Counted from the stretch's first letter, positions 1 to 5,964 are shown. The stretch: 15,948 bases of DNA from an uncultured Oscillospiraceae bacterium (GCA_934589325.1 CAKTNU010000014.1:1-15948), one strand, 5' to 3'. Notes: generated by a model not told the origin, from the sequence alone. Numbers and translations: made by a program.

Positions 1-335
1 CCCCAGTCCATCAGCTTGCCGTATGCGCTGACAGCGCTCTCGGGGTCGCCCTGGGAATCCTGGAAGTTCAGCTCGAGCTGCTTGCCGTTCACACCGCCGG
101 CAGCGTTTATCTCGTCAACTGCGAGCTGTGCGCCGTGCTGGACGGACAGACCGTAGTTTGCATAGCCGCCGGTCAGAGCGCCGATGCCGCCAATCTTGAT
201 CGTGTCGGAGCCGGACTCGGAGCCGCTGCTGCCGGATGCGGCAGGTGCACTGCTGCTGCCGCATGCGGTCAGCGCAAACAGCATAACAAGTGCAAGAAAC
301 ATACATACAAAGGTTTTACCAAAGTTCTTTTTCAT
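1..335 (-). CDS. livK: Branched-chain amino acid ABC transporter substrate-binding lipoprotein (LivK-like), N-terminal part
   Basis: The gene runs off the left edge, so only about 111 residues of a normally ~380-residue protein are visible. The start at 335 is preceded by AAGGAG at a good distance. The protein opens with MKKNFGK, a hydrophobic stretch, and a lipobox LTAC (Cys at about residue 25), so it is a lipoprotein anchored on the outer face of the membrane. A Ser/Gly-rich linker follows, then IKIGGIGALTGGYANYGLS and GAQLAVDEINAAGGVNGK, which is the classic start of the Leu/Ile/Val-binding type I periplasmic-binding fold (Peripla_BP_6). By family it captures branched-chain amino acids (or sometimes other amino acids or amides) and passes them to LivHMGF permease and ATPase subunits, presumably encoded further left. 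The Ile-rich attenuator in its leader independently supports branched-chain amino acids as the ligand. No promoter lies between the attenuator terminator and the start codon. Confidence 0.93.
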   Translation of the reverse strand, partial: MKKNFGKTFVCMFLALVMLFALTACGSSSAPAASGSSGSESGSDTIKIGGIGALTGGYANYGLSVQHGAQLAVDEINAAGGVNGKQLELNFQDSQGDPESAVSAYGKLMDW

Positions 336-372
336 CTTGTTTTCTCCTTAAACATGGAATGTATATACAAAA

Positions 373-402
373 AAGCGGCCCCGCCACTTGGCGGAGCCGC
401 TT
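373..402 (-). terminator. Intrinsic terminator in the livK leader (attenuator terminator)
   Basis: A stem of about 13 bp, 373-385 against 390-402 with one mismatch, is followed on the minus strand by TTTTTTG. It sits 38 nt upstream of the livK start and has no T run on the plus-strand side, so it acts on minus-strand transcription. It would stop transcripts entering livK from the promoter at 728-756 unless an alternative fold forms. Its loop region, CCACTTGG in plus-strand reading at 384-391, is exactly complementary to 441-448. Confidence 0.88.
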
Positions 403-415
403 CGTTGTAACAAAA

Positions 416-685
416 TCAGATACAGCAGCGACGCTTCAAACCAAGTGGAACATACGCGGGAATAATAATGGAAATAATAATGACGGCGCTAATTATGACC
501 AGCGCGCTAAGGCGCAGGCCCATAATTATGGATATTATCATAACAAAAATGGACGCCATAATAATGGCGTCCATGGTAAGGGCGAGAGCGGTATTGTCCT
601 TGGAAGCGGAGCAGCAGGAAACGGTCTCTGTGCAGGACACGGAGACGGGACGAGTATTCATTTTTTCACTTGAAAAATGAAACAT
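416..685 (-). CDS. Ile-rich leader peptide of the liv attenuator (89 codons)
   Basis: This ORF begins at ATG 685, 36 nt after the predicted transcription start, with GAAAGG about 9 nt upstream. A longer reading frame starting at 829 begins upstream of the promoter and is therefore not the real start; ATG 661 is possible but lacks a ribosome binding site. The first 38 residues are Ser/Thr/Cys-rich and unremarkable. Residues about 39-82 are extraordinary: clusters AII, VMIISII, LVIISAVIIISIIIP, with 15 Ile, 4 Val and several Leu, using ATT and ATA codons only. It ends with a basic, Cys-containing tail (LKRRCCI). The pattern resembles the E. coli ilv leader peptide, which also has a Val/Ile run followed by a Pro-containing stretch, although this one is much longer. 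Its role would be to sense charged tRNA-Ile by ribosome stalling. An alternative is a small hydrophobic membrane protein, but the surrounding terminator/antiterminator and livK favour a leader peptide. Confidence 0.68.
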   Translation of the reverse strand: MFHFSSEKMNTRPVSVSCTETVSCCSASKDNTALALTMDAIIMASIFVMIISIIMGLRLSALVIISAVIIISIIIPAYVPLGLKRRCCI

Positions 686-727
686 GGTGCATAACCTTTC
701 GCTGTTCGCTTGAAAATTGATGGTGTC

Positions 728-756
728 ATTGTAGTCTTGCGGTCGAAAAAAGTCAA
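728..756 (-). promoter_or_regulatory. Sigma-70/SigA promoter for the liv leader
   Basis: Reading the minus strand, TTGACT (756-751) and TACAAT (733-728) are separated by exactly 17 nt. Transcription would begin near 721, placing the leader ORF start about 36 nt downstream. This is the only strong minus-strand promoter seen upstream of livK. Confidence 0.8.
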
Positions 757-872
757 TATTGCAGTTTAAACAAATAAAGTGCGGTGCCTGGCGCAATAAA
801 TCTGGGATTTTTACAATTTGCCGAAGCAAGGCGGCACCGAATCGTCAAACTGTGTTAAAATTTCTGCTATGC
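757..872. other. Non-coding stretch between divergent promoters, with a distant inverted repeat
   Basis: No convincing gene is present. CGGTGCC at 782-788 and GGCACCG at 833-839 form a perfect 7-bp inverted repeat separated by 44 nt, between the liv promoter and the promoter of the 940-2025 gene. It could be an operator pair or chance; I see no T-box consensus here on either strand. Confidence 0.4.
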
Positions 873-901
873 TTGTAAAATGCGTCGAATTTAGATATAC
901 T
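873..901 (+). promoter_or_regulatory. Promoter of the NTPase-CYTH gene
   Basis: TTGTAA (873-878) and TATACT (896-901) are spaced by 17 nt. The -35 matches four of six consensus bases and the -10 five of six. The predicted start is near 908, with GGAGG at 930-934 and the ATG at 940. Confidence 0.6.
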
Positions 902-939
902 GAACGTTAAGATTTATATGTACAGCATCGGAGGAAACG

Positions 940-2025
940 ATGGAGATAACAAAGATCGTAATAACCGGCGGCCCCTGCGCGGGCAAGACCACGGCGCAGA
1001 GCTGGATCCAGAACGCCTTTTCAATGAAGGGCTATACGGTGCTGTTTATTCCGGAGACCTGCACGGAGCTTATCTGCGGCGGCGTGACCTATGATGCCTG
1101 CGGCAGCAACCTGGACTATCAGCTTGCGCAGTACCGGCTCCAACTCGCAAAGGAGCAGGTATATGAGGATGTTGCCCGCGGTATGTATACGGACAAAGTC
1201 CTTATCGTCTGCGACCGCGGTACGCTTGACAACAAGCCCTATATGTCGCCCGAGGAATATGAGAAGGTGCTCGGCATACTCGGCATGAACGAGATAGATA
1301 TGCGTGACAGCTATGATGCGGTGTTCCATATGGTCACGGCGGCGATCGGCGCAGAAAAATATTATACTCTTGACAATAACCGCGCCAGAACGGAGTCTCC
1401 CGAGGAGGCGGCACGGCTGGACGACGGGCTGATATCTGCATGGGCGGGTCACCCCTACCTGCGCATTATTGATAATTCTACCGACTACGAAAATAAGCTC
1501 CTGCGCCTTATCGACGAGATAGCGGCCTTCCTGGGCGAGCAGGGGCCGAGACGCAGCCGTTTGAAGTTCCTTGTCGAGCACCCGGATACCGCGCTGCTCG
1601 AATCCATGCCGAACTGCAGGCGTGTCGACATCGTGCAGACCTATCTGCGCCCCTCCGGGGACGGCGTGACCGATATCCGCCGCCGCGGATTGGACGGACA
1701 TTATATTTATTATAAAACCGAGCAGCGGCGTGTCGGAGGAGAGATCGTCGAGACGGAGAAACGTCTGACAGAGGACGAATATACGGAGCTTCTTACGCTT
1801 GCGGATCCCGGCCTGCGCCCGCTGAGCAAGCAGCGCTACTATCTGATAAACGAAAACCAGTATTTCGACGTCGATGTCTATCCCTTCTGGGATGACCGGG
1901 CTCTGCTTGAGATAGAGCTGAGCCGCGAGGATGAGGAAATACATTTCCCCGACTGCATTAAGCTTATCCGCGACGTGACCGGAGATCCTGAATATTCGGA
2001 CTATGCTCTTTCAGAGAAAAAATGA
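940..2025 (+). CDS. P-loop NTPase (AAA_28-type) fused to a CYTH / triphosphate tunnel metalloenzyme domain
   Basis: The protein has 361 residues, with GGAGG 5 nt before the start. The N-terminal half is a nucleotide-kinase-like P-loop domain: Walker A GGPCAGKTT at 10-18 and a Walker B-like VLIVCDRG at 87-94, consistent with the AAA_28 family. The C-terminal half (about 203-350) resembles a CYTH domain: KFLVEHP at 209-215, an Arg cluster RRR at 247-249, KTEQRR at 259-264, SKQRYYL at 297-302 and the acidic strand LLEIEL at 322-327. CYTH proteins bind triphosphates in an eight-stranded tunnel and include tripolyphosphatases, thiamine triphosphatases and class IV adenylate cyclases. A kinase-like domain before a CYTH domain recalls plant TTM1/TTM2 proteins. 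The usual ExExK opening signature is replaced here by RSRLK (205-209), so normal metal-dependent catalysis is uncertain. It is a single-gene unit with its own promoter and terminator. The substrate is unknown; inorganic polyphosphate or a nucleotide are reasonable guesses. Confidence 0.82.
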   Translation: MEITKIVITGGPCAGKTTAQSWIQNAFSMKGYTVLFIPETCTELICGGVTYDACGSNLDYQLAQYRLQLAKEQVYEDVARGMYTDKVLIVCDRGTLDNKPYMSPEEYEKVLGILGMNEIDMRDSYDAVFHMVTAAIGAEKYYTLDNNRARTESPEEAARLDDGLISAWAGHPYLRIIDNSTDYENKLLRLIDEIAAFLGEQGPRRSRLKFLVEHPDTALLESMPNCRRVDIVQTYLRPSGDGVTDIRRRGLDGHYIYYKTEQRRVGGEIVETEKRLTEDEYTELLTLADPGLRPLSKQRYYLINENQYFDVDVYPFWDDRALLEIELSREDEEIHFPDCIKLIRDVTGDPEYSDYALSEKK

Positions 2026-2038
2026 ACATACCGTTTGA

Positions 2039-2065
2039 CCCTCCCGCTGGATGCGGGAGGGTTTT
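2039..2065 (+). terminator. Intrinsic terminator after the NTPase-CYTH gene
   Basis: A perfect 9-bp stem, CCCTCCCGC at 2039-2047 and GCGGGAGGG at 2053-2061, has a 5-nt loop and is followed by TTTT. It begins 13 nt after the stop codon. Confidence 0.9.
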
Positions 2066-2095
2066 GCTGTTTATCCAAAAATTTCACGAAACGGC

Positions 2096-2124
2096 TTGAC
2101 ATGGCAAGATGGTGGTGATATCAT
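2096..2124 (+). promoter_or_regulatory. Promoter of the SPFH-RHH-ABC operon
   Basis: A consensus -35 TTGACA (2096-2101) and a -10 TATCAT (2119-2124) are separated by 17 nt. It lies 30 nt after the preceding terminator and 31 nt before the SPFH start. The -10 is inside the palindrome at 2116-2134, so a bound protein would block RNA polymerase. Confidence 0.82.
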
Positions 2125-2134
2125 ATTGATATCA
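2116..2134. promoter_or_regulatory. Palindromic operator overlapping the -10 box
   Basis: TGATATCATATTGATATCA is a perfect interrupted inverted repeat: 7-bp arms 2116-2122 and 2128-2134 around a 5-nt centre. Its position over the -10 and start site suggests a repressor site. The natural candidate regulator is the ribbon-helix-helix protein encoded at 3246-3443 in the same operon, which would make an autoregulatory loop; that link is inference. Confidence 0.65.
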
Positions 2135-2155
2135 AAAAGATGGAGGAGAAAGAAA

Positions 2156-3241
2156 ATGACCGAAAAAATACTTGAAAATAAAAAACACGGCATGTGCGCT
2201 ATGATACTGATCATCGCGCTCTACGCTGCAGGCATTGCCGCGATGATCATCGGAGGTATCGGAATGGCCAACGCCGTCGATTATATATCGACGCCGTTCG
2301 GCGTCAGCGCAGTGGACAGCGCGGCAAAACACGGATACATAGCGCTGTTCGTCATCGGCTGTGTCTGGGTGTGCATCGGTTGGGTACCCATGCTCGGGCT
2401 GAAGATACTCAAGCCGCAGGAAGCCCTGGTGCTGACCCTGTTCGGCAACTACATCGGCACACTGAAAGGCGAGGGCTTTTACTTCGTCAACCCCTTCTGC
2501 GTCGGCGTGAACCCCGCTGCCAAGACCAAGCTCAACCAGAGCGGCGACGTTGACGGCGGCTCTGCGAAAGGGCTGGCGCTCAATCTCTCTGTTCCCGATG
2601 GCTCGGCCGCTGCTGCACAGTCCGCAAGCAAGAAGATATCTCTCAAGGTCATGACCCTGAATAATTCGCGCCAGAAGATAAACGACTGCCTCGGCAATCC
2701 TATCGAGATAGGCATTGCCGTCATGTGGCGTGTGGTGGACACTGCGAAAGCCGTATTCAACGTCGATAACTATAAGGAATACCTGTCTCTCCAGTGCGAC
2801 AGCGCAGTGAGAAATATTGTCCGCATCTACCCCTACGATGTCGCCCCCGGTGTTGATACTACGGGCGACGGTCTGGCCGACGAGGGCAGTCTGCGCGGTT
2901 CGAGCGAAACGGTCGCTTCCCGCATACGCGACGAGATACAGCAGAAGGTCGCCGACGCCGGCATTGAGATACTCGAGGCGCGCATAACCTATCTGGCCTA
3001 TGCGCCTGAGATCGCCGCGGTCATGCTCCAGCGGCAGCAGGCCTCTGCGATAATCGACGCACGCAAGATGATAGTTGACGGGGCGGTCGGCATGGTCGAA
3101 ATGGCTCTCGAACGGCTGGAGGAGAGCGGCTCGGTGCAGCTTGACGAGGAGCGCAAGGCGGCTATGGTCTCAAATCTCCTGGTCGTGCTCTGCGGCAACC
3201 GGGATGCGCAGCCGATAGTCAATTCCGGCAGCCTGTATTAA
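2156..3241 (+). CDS. SPFH / Band-7 domain membrane protein
   Basis: I start the 361-residue protein at ATG 2156, because GGAGGAG lies 7 nt upstream and the promoter is at 2096-2124; the frame is open back to 2051, but that start lies inside the preceding terminator. Two membrane segments are evident, about residues 13-36 and 60-82. A Band-7 domain follows, beginning [28 protein letters not shown] (85-113) and continuing through [15 protein letters not shown] (189-203) and [13 protein letters not shown] (216-228). A long helical, coiled-coil-like part (252-335) carries the typical [21 protein letters not shown] region. SPFH proteins oligomerise into membrane scaffolds that organise lipid domains or hold partner complexes. 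Two insertions are notable: a Ser/Ala/Gly-rich loop (about 121-160) and [10 protein letters not shown] (234-243), which looks like a Ca-binding DxDxDG loop. It is the first gene of an operon with an RHH regulator and an ABC exporter, so a role in supporting that transporter is plausible but unproven. Confidence 0.88.
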   Translation: MTEKILENKKHGMCAMILIIALYAAGIAAMIIGGIGMANAVDYISTPFGVSAVDSAAKHGYIALFVIGCVWVCIGWVPMLGLKILKPQEALVLTLFGNYIGTLKGEGFYFVNPFCVGVNPAAKTKLNQSGDVDGGSAKGLALNLSVPDGSAAAAQSASKKISLKVMTLNNSRQKINDCLGNPIEIGIAVMWRVVDTAKAVFNVDNYKEYLSLQCDSAVRNIVRIYPYDVAPGVDTTGDGLADEGSLRGSSETVASRIRDEIQQKVADAGIEILEARITYLAYAPEIAAVMLQRQQASAIIDARKMIVDGAVGMVEMALERLEESGSVQLDEERKAAMVSNLLVVLCGNRDAQPIVNSGSLY

Positions 3242-3245
3242 TAGA

Positions 3246-3443
3246 ATGGCGGAGAAAAAGCAAGTGCCGCTGCGTCTGTCGGCGAAGCTCTATGACGCGA
3301 TAGCGGCATGGGCGGAGGATGATTTCCGCTCGGTCAACGGACAGATAGAGTATCTGCTGACCGAGTGTGTGCGGCAGCGGAAAAAGAACGGAAAATATGT
3401 GTCCGAAACGCTTGATGAGCCCATCGAGCTGGACATCAAATAG
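3246..3443 (+). CDS. Arc-like ribbon-helix-helix DNA-binding protein
   Basis: This 65-residue protein starts 4 nt after the SPFH stop and has no strong ribosome binding site, so it is probably translated by coupling. The pattern [20 protein letters not shown] (beta strand then helix A) followed by [18 protein letters not shown] (helix B) matches the Arc/MetJ-type ribbon-helix-helix fold; RSVNGQI corresponds to the RSVNSEI segment of phage P22 Arc. Such proteins dimerise, insert a two-stranded ribbon into the major groove, and often repress their own operon. The tail after residue 48 ([16 protein letters not shown]) is acidic and could contact a partner. The palindrome at 2116-2134 is the obvious target. 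It might also be seen as an antitoxin by its fold, but no toxin-like neighbour is present. Confidence 0.8.
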   Translation: MAEKKQVPLRLSAKLYDAIAAWAEDDFRSVNGQIEYLLTECVRQRKKNGKYVSETLDEPIELDIK

Positions 3444-3464
3444 GCATAACAGGGGGAAGAGGAA

Positions 3465-4181
3465 ATGCTTAAAATCAACGGGCTGACAAAGACCTACGGC
3501 GACAAGAAAGCCGTAGACGGCCTGACGCTGCATATCGCGCCCGGCGAGATATACGGCTTTATCGGACATAACGGCGCCGGCAAAACTACGACGATAAAGG
3601 CATGCGCGGGTATCCTGCAATTCGACGAGGGGGAGATATACGTCGACGGCCTGTCGGTCAGGACCGATGCGCTTGAATGTAAGCGCCGTATGGCTTATAT
3701 CCCGGATAATCCCGACCTGTATGAGTTTATGAGCGGGATAAAGTACCTGAATTTCATTGCGGACGTGTTCTGCGTCCCGGCAGACCTTCGTGCCGAGCGC
3801 ATACGCAGATACGCGGATATTTTTGGCCTGACCGATGATCTGGCTCAGCCGATATCAGCCTATTCTCACGGCATGAAGCAGAAGCTTGCGATAATATCCG
3901 CATGGCTGCACGCGCCTAAGCTGATCATCATGGATGAACCATTCGTCGGCCTTGACCCGAAGGCCGCGCACCAGCTCAAGCAGATGATGCGTGAGCACTG
4001 CGACGCAGGCGGCGCTATATTCTTCTCCACTCATGTGCTCGAGGTTGCGGAGAAGCTTTGTGACAAGGTCGCGATAATCAAGGCCGGCCATCTTATTGCA
4101 AGCGGAAGCATGGAGGAGGTCAAGGGCGACTCCTCGCTTGAGGATGTGTTCCTCGAACTGGAGGGTGACGGCAATGCTTAA
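3465..4181 (+). CDS. ABC transporter ATP-binding protein (ABC-2 / Ecs-like exporter)
   Basis: The protein has 238 residues, a usual length for a stand-alone ATPase, with a purine-rich GGGGGAAGAGG ribosome binding site just before ATG 3465. Motifs in order: Walker A GHNGAGKT (34-41), Q-loop region read as YIPDNPDLY (78-86), signature YSHGMKQK (133-140), Walker B LIIMDEP (153-159), D-loop GLDP, and H-loop STH (188-190). The YSHGMKQK signature instead of LSGGQ, and PDNP at the Q-loop, are common in ABC-2-type exporters such as the EcsA/NatA group. It would power the permease encoded immediately downstream, whose start codon overlaps its stop by 8 nt. The exported substrate is unknown. Confidence 0.93.
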   Translation: MLKINGLTKTYGDKKAVDGLTLHIAPGEIYGFIGHNGAGKTTTIKACAGILQFDEGEIYVDGLSVRTDALECKRRMAYIPDNPDLYEFMSGIKYLNFIADVFCVPADLRAERIRRYADIFGLTDDLAQPISAYSHGMKQKLAIISAWLHAPKLIIMDEPFVGLDPKAAHQLKQMMREHCDAGGAIFFSTHVLEVAEKLCDKVAIIKAGHLIASGSMEEVKGDSSLEDVFLELEGDGNA

Positions 4182-5763
4182 GGCTATGCTTCGTGTACGC
4201 ATGACGGCTTTGGGCAAGTGGTTCACAGGTGCAACGGCGAAGAAGGGAAAGCAGAGCAAGGGCTCCATGATAGGCTTTGCGTTTCTGATGGTCTACGCTT
4301 TCGGAGCGGCGGGATTCGGCATCTGGCATATGTTCGACGTACTGGCCGGGCCGCTTTATGCGCTCGGACTTGATTGGCTGGTATATGCGCTGGCCGTCAT
4401 GATGGATTTCGGGCTAATGTTCATCGGCAGCGTATTCTTTGCAAAGGCACAGCTTTTCGAGGCACGCGACAATGAGCTGCTGCTGAGCCTCCCGCTGAAG
4501 CCCGGAGATATCCTGATAAGCCGGCTCGTCATGCTGTTGGTCATAGATCTGGCCTTCAGTCTGCCGGTGGTGATCCCCGTGGTCATAGTCCGCTGCTCGC
4601 TGGGCGCGGTGGGGCTGTATGAAGCGCTGGCCTTTGTGCTGATATTTGCAATGCTGCCCTTCTTCGCGCTGGCTGTGTCGGCGCTGTTCGGCTGGCTGCT
4701 CAGCGTCATTACGGCGCGGATAGGTAAAGGTAAGAGCGTCATCGGCCTTGTGCTGTGCGTAGCGCTGATGATCGGCTACAGCTGGCTGATGGTGAAGCTC
4801 AATACGGGCCTTATGAACGACGTTCAGGCACAGGCTCAGACAATAGCCGAGTCCGTCGGAGCCTCGTCGCCGCTGTACGCTGTAGGCGCGGCGATAGCCT
4901 GCGGGCGCGGAGACCTGCTCGCGGTGACATGTGCGGTGTTTGCGGCGGTTGCTGCCGCGGCATATTTCCTGCTTGAGCGTAATTTCATCCGTACCGCGAC
5001 CGCAAAGCGCGGTATGGCAAAGAATAAATATATCGAAAAGCGCACTGCGGTAAAGAGTCCCGACGCCGCTCTTCTCGGCCGCGAATACGCAAGGTTCTTA
5101 TCAAGCTCCGCGTATATGGTCAACGCAGGGCTGGGTGCGGTCATGATGATAATTGCAGCCGCGGCACTATTGATAAAGAGAGCGGATATAACGGCGCTTG
5201 TCACGGCCGCCGGACTTGAATATCTGCTATGCCCGCTGCTGCTTGCCGCTGTATGTCTGCTTGGCAGCATGAATTTTGTCAGCGCGCCGTCCGTCAGCCT
5301 CGAAGGGAACAGCCTGTGGATAGCACAGTCTCTTCCCGTCACGACACAGCAGGTACTGCGCGCAAAGCTGAAGCTGCACGTTCAGGTCTGCCTTGTCCCG
5401 ACGCTGGCGGTATCGCTGGCCGCTGTATACACCGCGGCTCCCGGCGCACTTGACGCTGCTGCACTCATCGTCGTACCGCTGCTGTTCGGAGTATTTACGG
5501 GAGTTCTTGGTCTTGCGGAGAATCTGCGGCACCCGAGCCTTGACTGGAGCAGCGAGGCGCAGGCAGTCAAGACCGGAGTAGGTCTGCTGTTCACGATGCT
5601 GATAAGCTGGGCGGCGCTTATTCCGCCTATAGTCCTCTATGCGGTATTCGATGTAGACTACGCCGTCTGCGCGTGGGGCTTTGCCGCTGCGATGGCAGCG
5701 GCCGACCTGCTGCTGTACCGCTGGCTCATGACCCGCGGCGCGGCTATATATGAGCGGCTTTAG
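4174..5763 (+). CDS. ABC exporter permease with duplicated halves
   Basis: I place the start at ATG 4174 (529 residues), inside the end of the ATPase gene, because GGAGGG lies 7 nt upstream; the frame stays open further upstream to 4096 but that part is a shadow of the ATPase. The protein is strongly hydrophobic with at least 12 membrane segments. A short N-terminal cytoplasmic part (MLKAMLRVRMTALGKWF) is basic. The first half contains FEARDNELLLSLPLKPGDIL, the second half SLEGNSLWIAQSLPVTTQQVL; both have the same E-x-N/D-x-L-x-SLP-x-L coupling-helix-like pattern, suggesting an internal duplication so that one polypeptide supplies both membrane halves. It resembles large ABC-2-like exporter permeases of Firmicutes. 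It works with the preceding ATPase, perhaps within a membrane patch organised by the SPFH protein. No clear terminator follows; the tRNA promoter begins 50 nt later. Confidence 0.87.
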   Translation: MLKAMLRVRMTALGKWFTGATAKKGKQSKGSMIGFAFLMVYAFGAAGFGIWHMFDVLAGPLYALGLDWLVYALAVMMDFGLMFIGSVFFAKAQLFEARDNELLLSLPLKPGDILISRLVMLLVIDLAFSLPVVIPVVIVRCSLGAVGLYEALAFVLIFAMLPFFALAVSALFGWLLSVITARIGKGKSVIGLVLCVALMIGYSWLMVKLNTGLMNDVQAQAQTIAESVGASSPLYAVGAAIACGRGDLLAVTCAVFAAVAAAAYFLLERNFIRTATAKRGMAKNKYIEKRTAVKSPDAALLGREYARFLSSSAYMVNAGLGAVMMIIAAAALLIKRADITALVTAAGLEYLLCPLLLAAVCLLGSMNFVSAPSVSLEGNSLWIAQSLPVTTQQVLRAKLKLHVQVCLVPTLAVSLAAVYTAAPGALDAAALIVVPLLFGVFTGVLGLAENLRHPSLDWSSEAQAVKTGVGLLFTMLISWAALIPPIVLYAVFDVDYAVCAWGFAAAMAAADLLLYRWLMTRGAAIYERL

Positions 5764-5781
5764 GGCACGCAGCGGGCGCAT

Positions 5782-5842
5782 GAAAAAAACAGAAAAAATT
5801 TTTCTAAAAACTATTGACAAACTCCGCTATATTTGTTATATT
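5782..5842 (+). promoter_or_regulatory. Strong stable-RNA promoter for the tRNA pair, with A/T-rich upstream element
   Basis: TTGACA (5814-5819) and TATATT (5837-5842) are spaced by 17 nt. The 30 bases upstream of the -35 are almost entirely A and T runs, resembling an UP element. Transcription would start near 5849, five bases before the mature tRNA-Asp end. Confidence 0.85.
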
Positions 5843-5853
5843 AACGGAGCTGT

Positions 5854-5930
5854 GGCCGAGTAGTTCAGTCGGTTAGAACGCCGGCCTGTCACGCCGGAGG
5901 TCGAGGGTTCAAGTCCCTTCTCGGTCGCCA
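5854..5930 (+). tRNA. tRNA-Asp (anticodon GTC)
   Basis: The 77-nt gene folds into a standard cloverleaf: acceptor GGCCGAG/CTCGGTC with one G-U pair, D arm GTTC/GAAC, anticodon stem CCGGC/GCCGG enclosing CTGTCAC (anticodon GTC), and a T loop TTCAAGT. The 3' CCA is encoded. It is the first of two tRNAs in one transcript. Confidence 0.98.
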
Positions 5931-5934
5931 CAAC

Positions 5935-5959
5935 ATATGCCCCTTTTTAAGGGGCATAT
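5935..5959. other. Perfect hairpin between the two tRNA genes
   Basis: An 11-bp perfect stem, ATATGCCCCTT at 5935-5945 and AAGGGGCATAT at 5949-5959, has a 3-nt loop. There is no T run after it, so it is more likely a processing signal or partial attenuator than a full terminator. Confidence 0.6.
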
Positions 5960-5964
5960 ACTTT

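Larger units (their letters stand above)
373..721 (-). promoter_or_regulatory. Candidate branched-chain amino acid attenuator leader RNA of the liv operon
   Basis: The predicted transcript starts near 721 and reaches livK after about 385 nt. In order along the RNA it contains: a ribosome binding site and leader ORF (685-416); a hairpin 624-632/638-646 (9 bp, one mismatch); a perfect 11-bp hairpin 549-559/564-574 with a 4-nt loop, lying inside Ile codons; a third hairpin 491-497/521-527 with a GCGC inner stem; an antiterminator strand at 441-448 (CCAAGTGG on plus); and the terminator 373-402, whose loop side 384-391 is the exact complement of that strand. Pairing of 441-448 with 384-391 would destroy the terminator. 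The logic is that of ilv/leu/trp attenuators of proteobacteria: a ribosome stalled on Ile codons leaves the antiterminator free, while one that finishes near the TGA at 416-418 covers it. The mechanism is inferred; the elements are seen directly. Confidence 0.72.

Noticed and set aside
290..680. Plus-strand ORFs across the liv leader (Asn-rich 127 aa and Ile/Met-rich 70 aa)
   Set aside because: They are the reverse reading of the leader and its hairpins, have no suitable ribosome binding site, and the terminator T run, promoter and livK are all on the minus strand.
336..900. A T-box riboswitch for branched-chain amino acids
   Set aside because: The conserved T-box bulge sequence (TGGNACCGCG type) is not found on either strand; the terminator and antiterminator follow a leader-peptide layout instead.
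1021..1944. A 307-aa minus-strand ORF opposite the NTPase-CYTH gene
   Set aside because: It is antisense to a gene with clear domains, shows no family pattern, and has no promoter or ribosome binding site.
2051..2155. Extended N-terminus of the SPFH protein
   Set aside because: The region includes the previous terminator's loop and the operon promoter, so translation must begin at 2156 where a GGAGGAG site is present.
3246..3443. A toxin-antitoxin pair with the RHH protein as antitoxin
   Set aside because: Neighbours are an SPFH protein and an ABC transporter; no small toxin-like gene is adjacent.
3219..3620. Minus-strand ORF opposite the RHH gene and ATPase start
   Set aside because: Cys/Arg-rich composition typical of antisense frames and no supporting signals.
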